64,000 bases of DNA from Corylus avellana. Taxonomy: Eukaryota; Streptophyta; Magnoliopsida; Fagales; Betulaceae. Numbering within the stretch: the stretch's first letter is position 1; each line of letters starts with the position of its first letter. Shown one piece after another: positions 23,491 to 36,031 of this stretch. Location of the stretch: contig NC_081545.1 of assembly GCF_901000735.1 (NCBI RefSeq), positions 21,476,100 through 21,540,099 on the forward strand. Reading direction: 5' to 3'. The notes beneath the pieces were generated by a model. That model saw only the letters and a program-made list of their open reading frames with translations, did no database searches and was not told where the DNA came from. Position numbers and translations under genes: made by a program.

Positions 23491-23965
23491 TTTTTTAATC
23501 AACGGTTTGGTAACAATTTGGTTTTTTATCCATTCTACGATGACCGCATAGAAGCATCTGTCCTATAATATAACAAGTCCTCTAATGTTATGAGAGCACT
23601 CCTAACAGCCTTACCAAAACCATTTTGTGATTATTTTAGCGAGGCAATTTAGTAAAAGTGGTTTAAATTTGCACTTTTCAAACTCACCATTTTAACCAAT
23701 TGAATAAAAAATAGTTTCTCTTTCCCCCTTTCTCTTTTATGTTTTTCTTTCCTCCTTTAATAGTTAAAAAAAATAATAATAATAAACAAATCTTTAAAAA
23801 ATAATATTTAAATAAAATAGTAAAAGTTGATTGTTAAAATTTGGTGGGCTGATAAGAATGCATGAATAGGTAATTGTTGGTTTTTATCTTTTAGGAAAAA
23901 GTACACAATTCTCTTCAAGTTAGTTCTCCCATGTTATGAGTAGGTAATTGTTGGTTTTTTCTTCT

Positions 23966-24385
23966 CAGAAAAATTACACATATTCTTTTCAAACTATTAT
24001 CTCATCGTCAATGTATTACTCAAACTATTAATTGTGTCAATGTTTCCCATAAACTATCAATAAAATGTCAATTTCCCCTTAAGGCCAAAAAAAAAAAAAA
24101 AAAAAAAAGCTTAAAATTATTTTAAGAAGACAAAAATACTCTTATAAATTCGGAAAAAAAAAACTAAAAACCTAACACTGAAAGAAAAAAAGAAGAAGAA
24201 GAAGGGCTGGTTCGAAAATTGCCCCTAGAGGTGGTCGAGCCACTCCCAAACACCTAGGGGTGGTCCAACCAAGGGTATTTTTTTGTTTTTTTTGGGGGAC
24301 ATTGACATTTTGTTGGTAGTTTAGGGGAATATTGACACAATTAGTAGTTTGAGGAACTTTAGCAATATGTGTACTTTCCCCTATT
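23966..24385. mobile_element. Foldback MITE in copy 1
   Basis: The left arm (AAAATTACACATATTC ... AAAATGTCAATTTCCCC) and the right arm (GGGGACATTGACATTTTG ... AATATGTGTACTTTCCCC) are inverted copies of about 110 bp. They flank a centre with poly-A and a CCTAGAGGTGGTCGAGCCACTCC block. Noncoding. Confidence 0.7.
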
Positions 24386-25529
24386 TTTAATAAGCAAATT
24401 TTTATTTTTTGATTTTTTTTGATATTTGTCAATCTATCAATAGTATTTTAACCTAAAATGAAGAATTCTCATTAAGATGATACAACATTAATGCTTTTAC
24501 GATTTTGAAAATATTAGACCCTTGACTAATATTCCTTTTATAGTTTTATTTCCATTATCAATTTATGGACACAATCACCCACGAACAACTACACGCGTCA
24601 ACAACTTGGGAGAATATCTTGGCTTCATCAGAATCTCAACATCCTCTTCCAACTTACATAAATAATACACTCTTCTTCACCAATTCAAATTGCAATTAGC
24701 ATGGACATCAAAGATTTATGGTCCCCGACTTGCCCTATAAAGAGTATATTTTATTACTTTATTTTTATTTTTAGAATTTCCTTATTCCTCTCTCTTTCTT
24801 GTTACTTTTTGATATTCTATTTCATCAAGTTTTTTCAAAATATAAAATTTTATATTTTATTTAGAATGTAAGAAGAAAATAAGAGGTGGGAGATGGAGGA
24901 GAATCGAATATACATGCAACTTAAGTCCATGTTAATCTTGCCCAAGAAGTTGTTGTAGTTGCAATTCTTAGTGATCTTAGGTTATACGTTTGGCACGCGG
25001 AATGATTATTCCATTAGAAGAAAAAAAAGAAAAAAAAAAGAACAAAGAGTTTAATAGAAATGAAAGAATGTGTAATGAAATAGCCTTATAATAGCCATTC
25101 TCATGGCTCATGAGGCTTTTCAATCAATTTAAAGAATAGTCATTCTCTTATAGGCCATGAGAATAACTATTCCAAGCATTAGACTATATATATATATATA
25201 ACCAAAACATACCCTTTTAGTGATAACATTATTGCAGTTGTTTCTAAAAACTTCCCTGGCTGGAAGTTTAGTGTAGTTTGCCTCCTCCTTTGGCTGCAAT
25301 TCTTTTTATCTAGAAGAGATTTTCTTGAGAGAGTCTGACTTACTCAGATTGTGAACAAGTAATATGATGCATCAAAGCATCTAATGGGGAGCTCTGTATA
25401 GCGCCTCAACCCTATTAATGGTGTAATGTTCTTAAAATTAATTAATTGATAATTAATTCGAAGTATTACTATAATTTTTTCGAGCTTACTTATTAAGGAA
25501 ATAGGCAAAGCAATGAAAGAATAACATCT

Positions 25530-25642
25530 TTTTATTTTTTATTTTTTTGACATATTCGCATAAGAGGGGGATGAGGATTCGAATTAGTAACTTTCGCTTC
25601 ATTAGACGTGATCTCAGCCGATTAAGCTACCTCTTAGAAACA
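25530..25642 (-). mobile_element. tRNA-derived SINE in copy 1
   Basis: On the minus strand there is an A-box-like GTAGCTTAATCGG, a B-box-like TTCGAATCC and a 3' end reading ATATGTCAAAAAAA. The 10-bp repeat aataacatct flanks it at 25520-25529 and 25643-25652. These are internal RNA polymerase III promoter boxes plus an A-rich tail, the hallmark of plant SINEs. Confidence 0.85.
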
Positions 25643-25743
25643 AATAACATCTCTTTTAACACCACAAGATAGCCCAACAACTAGTTGGCTTTTCTACCCA
25701 CTTTGGTTGTTAATGGATATGTTTTTTTGTTTTTTTTTTTTTT

Positions 25744-25975
25744 TGATAAGACGCTATTAGCCTCAACTTCTCGTTTCGAGTTCTAAATTCATCAACTTCA
25801 ACTATAAATATTATCAGCTGTATGCGACAAATGTCTGCTGATAATAGGCCGGCGCTGATAAGACGCTGTTAGCCTCAACTTCTCGTTTCGAGTTTTAAAT
25901 TCATCAACATCAACTATAAATGTTATCAGCTATATGCCACAAATGTCACCCCTGATATGTCATTATTAAAATCAA
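25744..25975 (+). repeat. 112-bp tandem repeat, two units (copy 1)
   Basis: Two units start at GATAAGACGCT (about 25744 and 25856). The first is fused directly to a poly-T/GATAAG tract. The homologous locus in copy 2 has four units. Confidence 0.85.
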
Positions 25976-26297
25976 CTCGGACGTCGTCATTGATGAGCAT
26001 TAGTATTTTAGTGTTGACTTTTTGTTCACCCTAATAAATAATTTTTCTTTTTTAGCGAGCTAGGAAAAGAAAACACTAGCCATGTCTCAATTAAGCCTCC
26101 GGGAGTTCCAATAACACCAATCCCTGCCGATCTTTACGCCGGCGTCCACCTTTTTCTCCGATTTGATTTTTCTTCCGGGCATGATGTAGTTAATGTGTTT
26201 ACATCTGTCCATTTATATTTGACAGCTGCAGCCGGATCTACTTATTATATGATTAGAAAAGTTGACAGCTGCAGCCGGATCTATTTATTATATGATT

Positions 26298-26306
26298 AGA
26301 AAAAGT

Positions 26307-26341
<35 letters not shown>
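26298..26341 (+). repeat. TA/GA compound microsatellite (copy 1)
   Basis: A run of TA followed by GA units. The homologous tract in copy 2 (33010-33073) is clearly longer. Confidence 0.85.
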
Positions 26342-29287
26342 GATTGATTATGAAGGTTCACTTTTAGCGATATATATATCCCTATCATCTGCCACTTAAT
26401 TCTTTGGTTGAATTTCTTAATCCAAGGAGGTTAATGCTTGAAACATTATTTTAATTTGATGAAAATATACATCAAGCAATAGAGTAGTAATTAATAATTG
26501 ATTTCATGTATTTCTTTATTTATGTTTTTTAGTTGATTGGAAAAAATAGTTACAAGAAAGGATTCTTACCATTCTTAATCAAAAAAAAAAAGAAATGGAG
26601 AATCTTAAAAACAAAAACTGAAAACAAGATGAGCTCTTCAACAATAGACCTGATACGAACACTACAGTGCAAAAATAAGAACAAAACGATAAGAAATAGG
26701 ACAAACAAGTGTTCCGGTCCTCTTAAATTGTCCGCATAAAGCGGTACCAAAAACAAAAAGGACACATATTAAAGCAGACATATCTGAACCCTCACTTAAA
26801 AACCGAAACAACCCGAAAAAAGAGGCATCTAGAAGGAAAAATAAAAGAAAAGGAAATTAATCTCCATAGGACATCTAGATGCTAATTTTTATATCTAGTG
26901 TTTACACATAGGACTTCCATTGCCATTATGCTTCTATTCCACGGGTCTCCCATTAAGATTTAATTAGATATAATGAAAAGATAAAAATGCTTTCGGTGAA
27001 AAAAAAAAACAAAAAACATAAATGCACAAAGACAAACGTTGGATAATCACCCACACCTAACAAAATCCTAATCCAAGGATTATCTAAGATTTCAAAAAAA
27101 GTGTAGGTTCTAAAATTATGAGAATTTAGACCGTTCTTTACCTCAAACGACTTGAAAAACCTTACTTATTAAAAATGTGGCATATAACCAATAAAATTTT
27201 CATAAAGGTCGAGCTTTATGTTGTATAAAAGCGTTGAATCAAAAGCTGTGTTTTGATTTTCTTAAAAAGAAAAAAAATCTCTTCAAAAGTGAAGAAAAAA
27301 ATTCTTTTTAGCTATTTGCGTACTATATCACCTTTTTAATAGGTGGCGGGGAATTGATTATATTTTATGCTAGTCTTTTTAAAACCCTAATACTTTTTTT
27401 TTTTTTCTTCGAATATTGCAAAATATTAATAGAAAGAATTAGAAACCCATTAAATGACTGAATAAGTCTAGATTTCTATCAAGGGTAGTTATCATTTGAC
27501 TACAGAATAGTGCTTATACTTATCTTTTAAAAAATAATAGTCCCAAATATTAAGCAAACAAAAGAAACAAAATCATCATACATAAGACCTTTCTCTTTCA
27601 CGCACCATGAATAAGATTATATACAGAAAAATGTTACTCAGAATACTCAAATGTTTAGCTCATAGCATTTTTTTTGTTTTTGTTTTAACAAGTAGATATG
27701 AATGTGCCACATAGACAAGAATACTAAGAAATAGACACTTAAGAATGCTGGGTATCATTTCTCTTATATGTAAATATTGGGGATAAAATTCATTATGGGT
27801 CCCACTCAAACAATTTCATTCAGATAAATTACAGCTACATAGAGTTTTATAATAACTCAGATATTTAAGTGACAATTATCTCTCAACCACTACATGAACA
27901 TGGAAAGATCATTATCCCTCAACAATCAGATAAATGTGAAACGACTATATAGAAGATAGTTACGCAAAAGTTTAAAAGAAATGCAACACGTAAATGGGAT
28001 TGAGTTATCCATCTCCAAAAACTCCTAACTGATTACTATATTCACACTTCAAATAAGAATGCTAACTTATGCATCGGAGCGTCTTTGACGAAGGTTGAAG
28101 ATTCTTTGATGCACTTACTATTTTACAGGCAGCTCATCATCGATCAGACCGTACCAAAAACTGCTTTATCATAATATGTATCTTGAAGAGAGACTCTCAT
28201 AGTATCTTTCTCTATGAGATCTCTCCAAAGTCATTTAATTTAAATTTAAGAATTAAGTTAAAGATAAGAGTTGGTTGGCCGGTGCATTAGGCAGAAGGCG
28301 TGCAACCTCCGCATTATATATGAAGCTTTTTGAGAAGCATGCACACCACTTATATAATTAAAAAGTTACATTTCCTTTTTTAGTATGAAATGCATCCTTT
28401 AAAAGGTTACGTAGACCTTGCTATGATGCATTCTACGTGGACTTCATTAATGATTTCAATATATGTTTTGTCATCAATATGATTGGAACCCGTTAGTTAA
28501 AAATTGAGAGATAAAATTGTAAATTTGTTTTTTCTTATTTATAATTTTGATTAATCGGTTCTTCTTCATTTCATTTCTAATTGAGAGGTTGCTTCTTGAA
28601 AAACGTTATCATATAGATGATATTGATTCTCTTGCATATATTTTTAATTCTCTTTTTGTGTGAACAATTTTTTGGAGCCACATCCCTAAGTGGAAGGCCG
28701 AGCTTTATTTTGCAAGGTGTTCCAAATATCTATTCGGGGCGAAGTCCCAAATACCCTAGTTAATAAATAATAAAAAAAAAACCCTAAATTTTTTGAATAA
28801 TATCATCAAACAATAATTCATTCATTTTTTTTTAATTATTATTTCATCTTGTATAAAAGTTAAGAGGCCACAACTCCTTCAAAGTAGCCACCATATATTT
28901 TTTCCATTGCTTACCCAAATCTATGTCAAAAATAGGTCATAAATCTTCTAAGAGTACCAAGTCCATACCAAAAAAGAAAAGAAAAAGATATTGCTGGGCA
29001 AGTGTGATACACGTGGTGTCTAAAAAAGGTTGTCAGCCTTGACCCACCACGTTTTATGGACCTGTGAATCAAAACGACAGCACATTATCCGTGCAGATGA
29101 TACATGTGCTTTCTAAAAAAAAGGGCTCATCACCCACCACAAGCAGTAGCAAATAGTGGACCCCTGGATCATGCATGTGTTCAAATCAATATTTTGTCAT
29201 ATTTCTCAAACAGAAAAAGCAGGAGACCATTTTTACATCTCCTTTAATTATGTAGGGTCCGAGTAGTTACAATGTCGCACACACAGT

Positions 29288-29685
29288 CATCAGGGACGGA
29301 GCCAAGAAATTTTATGGAAGGGGGCCAACTAATTTTTTTTTTTTTTCTGTTCTTTAAAATTTTTTTATTAAAAAAAATTATTTTTGTTGTTTTTTATGAA
29401 TTAAAGACTATCATAAGGGCCAAAAAAAAGTGGACATTTGAAAGTAAGGGCCAAAAATAAAAAAACTTAGTGGGTATGGGCCAACAAAATTAAAAATAGG
29501 GCAAAAAAATTTTATTAGATATGGCCAAAAAAATTTAAAAATAGGGCCAATTTTTTTTTTTTTTGAAGGGGCCAAATGACTAAAATTAAAACTTTAATTT
29601 TACTTTTTTTTATTATTTTTTTAACTTATAATTTTTTTCCTTATTTTTGGGGTTTTTATTATTTTTTTTACTTAAATTTTTTTTT
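29288..29685. mobile_element. Insert between the duplicated segments, with GGGCCAAAAA repeats
   Basis: This begins CAGGGACGGAGCC exactly where copy 1 stops matching copy 2. It then carries about six GGGCCAAAAA-type motifs between T- and A-rich stretches before running into the assembly gap. It looks like one end of a repetitive element, but the other end is hidden in the gap. Class not identified. Confidence 0.4.
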
Positions 29686-29785
29686 NNNNNNNNNNNNNNN
29701 NNNNNNNNNNNNNNNNNNNNNNNNNNNNNNNNNNNNNNNNNNNNNNNNNNNNNNNNNNNNNNNNNNNNNNNNNNNNNNNNNNNNN
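29686..29785. other. Assembly gap, exactly 100 N
   Basis: One hundred N characters, a common default for a scaffold join of unknown length. Reading frames that cross it are meaningless. Confidence 0.98.
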
Positions 29786-30199
29786 CATAGAAGCATCTCT
29801 CCTATAATATAACAAGTCCTCTAATGTTATGAGAGCACTCCTAACAGCCTTACCAAAACTATTTTGTGATTATTTTAGCGAGGTAATTTAGCAAAAGTGG
29901 TTTAAATTTTCACTTTTCAAACTCACCATTTTAACCAATTGAATAAAAAATAGTTTCTCTCTCCCCCTTTCTCTTTTATGTTTCTCTTTTCTCCTTTAAT
30001 AGTTAAAAAAGAAAAGAACAAATCTTTAAAAAATAATATTTAAATGAAATAATGAAAGTTGATTGTTAAAATTTGGTGGGCATGATAAGAATGCTTGAAT
30101 AGGTAATTGTTGGTTTTTATCTTTTAGGAAAAAGCACACAATTCTCTTCAAGTTAGTTCTCCCATGTTATGAGTAGGTAATTGTTGGTTTTATCTTCGG

Positions 30200-30630
30200 A
30201 GAAAAATTACACATATTCTTTTCAAACTATCATCTCATCGTCAATGTATTACTCAAATTATTAATTGTGTTAATGTTTCCCATAAACTATTAACAAAATG
30301 TCAATTTCCCCTTAAGGCCAATAAATAAATAAATAAATAAAAGCTTCAAAATTATTTTAAGAAGACAAAAATACTCTTATAAATTCGAAAAAAAAAAAAA
30401 ACTAAAAACCTAAAACTGAAAGAAAAAAAAAGAAAAAGAAGAAGGGCTGATTCGAAAATTGCCCCTAGAGATGGTCGAGCCACTCCCAAACACCTAGGGG
30501 TGGTCCGACCAAGGGTATTTTTTTGTTTTTTTGGGGGGACATTGACATTTTGTTGGTAGTTTAGGAGAATATTGACACAATTAATAGTTTGAGGGACATT
30601 AGCAATATGTGTACTTTTCCCTATTTTTAA
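30200..30630. mobile_element. Foldback MITE in copy 2
   Basis: Homologue of 23966-24385 with the same inverted arms (ACACATATTC ... and its complement ending near GTGTACTTTTCCC). Confidence 0.7.
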
Positions 30631-31748
30631 TAAGCAAATTTTTATTTTTTGATTTTTTTGATATTTTTCAATTCTATCTATAGTATTTTAACCTAAAATG
30701 AAGAATTTTCATTAAGATGATACCACATTAATGCTTTTACGATTTTGAAAATATTAGACCCTTGACCAATATTTCTTTTATAGTTTTATTTCCATTATCA
30801 ATTTATGGACACAATCACCCACGAACAACTACATGCATCAACAACTTGGGAGAATATCTTGGCTTCATCAGAATCTCAACATCCTCTTCCAACTTACATA
30901 AATAATACACTGTTCTTCACCAATTCAAATTGCAATTAGCATGGACATCAAAGATTTATGGTCCCCGACTTGCCCTATAAAGAGTATATTTTATTACTTT
31001 ATTTTTATTTTTAGAATCTCCTTATTCCTCTCTCTTTCTTGTTACTTTTTGATATTCTATTTCATCAAGTTTTTTCAAAATATAAAATTTTATATTTTAT
31101 TTAGTATGTAAGAAGAAAATAAGAGGTGGGAGATGGAGGAGAATCGAATATGCATGCAACTTAAGTCCATGTTAATCTTGCCCAAGAAGTTGTTGTAGTT
31201 GCAATTCTTAGTGATCTTAGGTTATACGTTTGGCACGCGGAATGATTATTCTATTAGAAAAAAAAAAAAAAAAAAAAAAAACAAAGATTTTAATAGAAAT
31301 GAAAGAATGTGGAATGAAATAGCCTTATAATAGCCATTCTCATGGCTCATGAGGCTTTTCAATCAATTTAAAGAATAGTCATTCTCTTATGGGCCATGAG
31401 AATAACTATTCCAAGCGTTAGAATATATATATACACCCTTTTAGTGATACCATTATTGCAGTTGTTTCTAAAAACTTCCCTGGATGGAAGTTTAGTGTGC
31501 CTCCTCCTTTGGCTGCAATTCTTTTTATCTAGAAGAGATTTTCTTGAGAGAGTCTGACTTACTCAGATTGTGAACAAGTAATATGATGCATCAAAGCATC
31601 TAATGGGGAGCTATGTATAGCGCCTCAACCCTATTAATGGTGTAATGTTCTTAAAATTAATTAATTGATAATTAATTCGAAGTATTACTATAATTTTTTC
31701 GAGCTTACTTATTAAGGAAATAGGCAAATCAATGAAAGAATAACATCT

Positions 31749-31859
31749 TTTTTTTTTTTTTTTTTGACATGTTCGCACAAAAGGAGGATGAGAATTCGAA
31801 CTAATGACCTTCGCTTCATTAGACGTGGTCCCAGCCGATTAAGCTACATCTTGGAGACA
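31749..31859 (-). mobile_element. tRNA-derived SINE in copy 2
   Basis: Same insertion as 25530-25642 with the same target duplication aataacatct (31739-31748, 31860-31869). It differs from the copy 1 SINE at about 14 of 93 aligned positions, 13 of them transitions. The DNA on either side is almost identical. Confidence 0.85.
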
Positions 31860-31938
31860 AATAACATCTCTTTTAACACCAAAAGATAGCCCAACAACTA
31901 GTTGGCTTTTCTACCCACTTTGGTTGTTAATGGATATG

Positions 31939-31959
31939 TTTTTTTTTTTTTTTGATAAG
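31939..31959 (-). mobile_element. 21-bp retroposed tail with direct repeats
   Basis: A poly-T run ending GATAAG (minus strand CTTATCAAAA...) sits between ttgttaatggatatg (31924-31938) and ttgttaataatggatatg (31960-31977), near-identical direct repeats. It looks like a retroposon truncated to its last few bases plus tail. Confidence 0.6.
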
Positions 31960-32226
31960 TTGTTAATAATGGATATGTAACATTCATGGTAATGCTTATA
32001 CCGGTTTTGAATTTGGGATTTGTTAGCATTTCTCTTTCTAATGCGGTGGGTTTTCTAATTTTGATTTTTCTACATCCAAAAATTCATTGTTGATAATCCA
32101 CATGAAATATAGTTTTGAATATTTGTAACTTAGGTTGGCAAATAAACGCAGCCCTCCCAAAAAAAAAAACAAAAAAATTCAGTTTTCTAGCCTCGATTCA
32201 AGAGTCAATGCTGATAAAAGGCCGAC

Positions 32227-32670
32227 GCTGATAAGACGCTATTAGCCTAAACTTCTCGTTTTGAGTTCTAAATTCATCAACTTCAACTATAAATATTATC
32301 AGCTGTATGTGACAAATGTCTGCAGATAATAGGCCGACGCTGATAAGACGCTATTAGCCTCAACTTCTCGTTTCGAGTTCTAAATTCATCAACTTCAACT
32401 ATAAATATTATCAGCTGTATGTGACAAATGTCTGCGGATAATAGGCCGACGCTGATAAGACGCTATTAGCCTCAACTTCTCGTTTCGAGTTCTAAATTCA
32501 TCAACTTCAACTATAAATATTATCGATCAGCTGTATGCGACAAATGTCTGCTGATAATAGGCCGGCGCTGATAAGACGCTATTAGCCTCAACTTCTCGTT
32601 TCGAGTTTTAAATTCATCAACATCAACTATAAATGTTATCAGCTATATGCCACAAATGTCACCCCTGATA
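32227..32670 (+). repeat. 112-bp tandem repeat, four units (copy 2)
   Basis: Units begin GCTGATAAGACGCT at 32227, 32339, 32451 and 32567, giving periods of 112, 112 and 116 bp. The third unit has a 4-bp GATC insertion. The last unit is the most diverged and ends in unique sequence. Confidence 0.9.
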
Positions 32671-33009
32671 TGTCATTATTAAAATCAACTCGGACGTCGT
32701 CATTGATGAGCATTAGTATTTTAGTGTTGACTTTTTGTTCACCCTAATAAATAATTTTTCTTTTTTAGCGAGCTAGGAAAAGAAAACACTAGCCATGTCT
32801 CAATTAAGCCTCCGGGAGTTCCAATAACACCAATCCCTGCCGATCATTACGCCGGCGTCCACCTTTTTCTCCGATTTGATTTTTCTTCCGGGCATGATGT
32901 AGTTAATGTGTTTACATCTGTCCATTTATATTTGACAGCTGCAGCCGGATCTACTTATTATATGATTAGAAAAGTTGACAGCTGCAGCCGGATCTATTTA
33001 TTATATGAT

Positions 33010-33018
33010 TAGAAAAGT

Positions 33019-33073
<55 letters not shown>
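33010..33073 (+). repeat. TA/GA compound microsatellite (copy 2)
   Basis: Longer allele-like version of the tract at 26298-26341. Confidence 0.85.
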
Positions 33074-33081
<8 letters not shown>

Positions 33082-36031
33082 ATGAAGGTTCACTTTTAGC
33101 GATATATATATCCCTATCATCTGCCACTTAATTCTTTGGTTGAATTTCTTAATCCAAGGAGGTTAATGCTTGAAACATTATTTTAATTTGTTGAAAATAT
33201 ACATCAAGCAATAGAGTAGTAATTAATAATTGATTTCATGTATTTCTTTATTTATGTTTTTTAATTGATTGGAAAAAATGGTTACAAGGAAGGATTCTTA
33301 CTATTCTTAATCGAAAAAAGAAAAAGAAAAAAGAGAATGGAGAATCCTAAAAACAAAAACTGAAAACAAGATGGACTCCTCAACAATAGACCTGATACGA
33401 ACACTATAGTGCAAAAATAAGAACAAAACGGTAAGAAATAGGACAAACAAGTGTTTCGGTCCTCTTAAATTGGCCGCATAAAGCGGTACCAAAAACAAAA
33501 AGGACACATATTAAAACAGACATATCTGAACCCTCACTTAAAAACCGAAACAACCCGAAAAAAGAGGCATCTAGAAGGAAGAATAAAAGAAAAGGAAATT
33601 AATCTCCATAGGACATCTAGATGCTAATTTTTATATCTAGTGTTTACACATAGGACTTCCATTGGCATTATGCTTCTATTCCACGGGTCTCCCATTAAGA
33701 TTTAATTAGATATAATGAAAAGATAAAAATGCTTTCGGTCAAAAAAAAAAAAACATAAATGCACAAAGACAAACGTTGGATAATCACCCACACCTAACAA
33801 AATCCTAATCCAAGGATTATCTAAGATTTCAAAAAAAGTTTAGGTTCTAAAATTATGAGAATTTAGACCGTTCTTTACCTCAAACGACTTGAAAAACCTT
33901 ACTTATTAAAAATGTGGCATATAACCAATAAAATTTTCATAAAGGTCGAGCTTTATGTTGTATAAAAGCGTTGAATCAAAAGCTGTGTTTTGATTTTCTT
34001 AAAAAGAAAAAAAATCTCTTCAAAAGTGAAGAAAAAAATTCTTTTTAGCTATTTGCGTACTATATCACCTTTTTAATAGGTGGCGGGGAATTGATTATAT
34101 TTTATGCTAGTCTTTTTAAAACCCTAATACTTTTTTTTTTTTTCTTCGAATATTGCAAAATATTAATAGAAAGAATTAGAAACCCATTAAATGACTGAAT
34201 AAGTCTAGATTTCTATCAAGGGTAGTTATCATTTGACTACAGAATAGTGCTTATACTTATCTTTTAAAAAATAATAGTCCCAAATATTAAGCAAACAAAA
34301 GAAACAAAATCATCATACATAAGACCTTTCTCTTTCACGCACCATGAATAAGATTATATATAGAAAAATGTTACTCAGAATTCTCAAATGTTTAGCTCAT
34401 AGCATTTTTTTTGTTTTTATTTTAACAAGTAGATATGAATGTGCCACGTAGACAAGAATACTAAGAAATAGACACTTAAGAATGCTGGGTATCATTTCTC
34501 TTATATGTAAATATTGGGGATAAAATTCATTATGCATCCCACTCAAACAATTTCATTCAGATAAACTACAGCTACATAGAGTTTTATAATAACTCAAATA
34601 TTTAAGTGACAATTATCTCTCAACCACTACATGAACATGGAAAGATCATTATCCCTCAACAATCAGATAAATGTGAAACGACTATATAGAAGATAGTTAC
34701 GCAAAAGTTTAAAAGAAATGCAACACGTAAATGGGATCGAGTTATCCATCTCCAAAAACTCCTAACTCATTACTATATTCACACTTCAAATAAGAATGCT
34801 AACTTATGCATCGGAGCGTCTTTGACGAAGGTTGAAGATTCTTTGATGCACTTACTATTTTACAGGCAGCTCATCACCGATCAGACCGTACCAAAAACTG
34901 CTTTATCATAATATGTACCTTGAAGAGAGACTCTCATAGTATCTTTCTCTATGAGATCTCTCCAAAGTCATTTAATTTAAATTTAAGAATTAAGTTAAAG
35001 ATAAGAGTTGGTTGGCCGGTGCATTAGGCAGAAGGCGTGCAACCTCCGCATTATATATGAAGCTTTTTGAGAAGCATGCACACCACTTATATAATTAAAA
35101 AGTTACATTTCCTTTTTTAGTATGAAATGCATCCTTTAAAAGGTTACGTAGACCTTGCTATGATGCATTCTACGTGGACTTCATTAATGATTTCAATACA
35201 TGTTTTGTCATCAATATGATTGGAACCCGTTAGTTAAAAATTGAGAGGCAAAATTGTAAATTTGTTTTTTCTTATTTATAATTTTGATTAACCGGTTCTT
35301 CTTCCTTTCATTTCTAATTGAGAGGTTGCTTTTTGAAAAACGTTATGATATAGATGATATTGGTTCTCTTGCATATATTTTTAATTCTCTTTTTGTGTGA
35401 ACAATTCTTTGGAGTCACCTCCTCAGGTGAAAGGCTGAGGTTTATTTTGCAAGGTTTTCCAAAGATCTATTTGGGGCGAAGTCTCAAATACCCTAGTGAA
35501 ATAAATAAATAAATAAATAAACCTTAAGTTTTTTGAATAATATCATCAAACAATAATTCATTCAATTTATTTATTTATTTATTATTATTTCATCTTGTAT
35601 AAAAGTTAAGAGGGCACAACTCCTTCAAAGTAGCCACCATATATTTTTTCCATTGCTTACCCAAATCTATGTCAAAAATAGGTCATAAATCTTCTAAGAG
35701 TACCAAGTCCATACCAAAAAAAAAAGAAAAGATATTGCTGGGCAAGTGTGATACACGTGGTGTCTAAAAAAGGTTGTCAGCCTTGACCCACCACGTTTTA
35801 TGGACCTGTGAATCAAAACGACAGCACATTATCCGTGCAGATGATACATGTGCTTTCTAAAAAAAAGGGCTCATCACCCACCACAAGCAGTAGCAAATGG
35901 TGGACCCCTGGATCATGCATGTGTTCAAATCAATATTTTGTCATATTTCTCAAACAGAAAAAGCAGGAGACCATTTTTACATCTCCTTTAATTATGTAGG
36001 GTCCGAGTAGTTACAATGTCGCACACACAGT

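Larger units (their letters stand above)
23547..29287 (+). repeat. Large duplicated segment, copy 1
   Basis: Co-linear with 29786-36031 from CATAGAAGCATCT to CGCACACACAGT, with a few percent substitutions near the start and fewer in the middle. It contains a foldback MITE, a SINE, two units of a 112-bp tandem repeat and short microsatellites, and no convincing gene. It is about 505 bp shorter than copy 2. Two tandem units and a roughly 276-bp deletion explain the difference. Confidence 0.95.
29786..36031 (+). repeat. Large duplicated segment, copy 2
   Basis: Starts at the first base after the gap, at the position equivalent to 23547, and continues co-linearly to GCACACACAGT, beyond which it is unique. 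It retains sequence deleted from copy 1 (31960-32235) and four tandem units (32227-32670). No convincing gene. Confidence 0.95.

Noticed and set aside
25560..25640. tRNA gene
   Set aside because: Only A- and B-box-like words are present, without a cloverleaf. The A-rich tail and target duplications identify a SINE; the same applies at 31749-31859 and 59467-59564.
26533..26765. Overlapping small ORFs on both strands (repeated at about 33307-33507)
   Set aside because: The two copies of the segment differ in frame and length, composition is low complexity, and no domain is recognisable.
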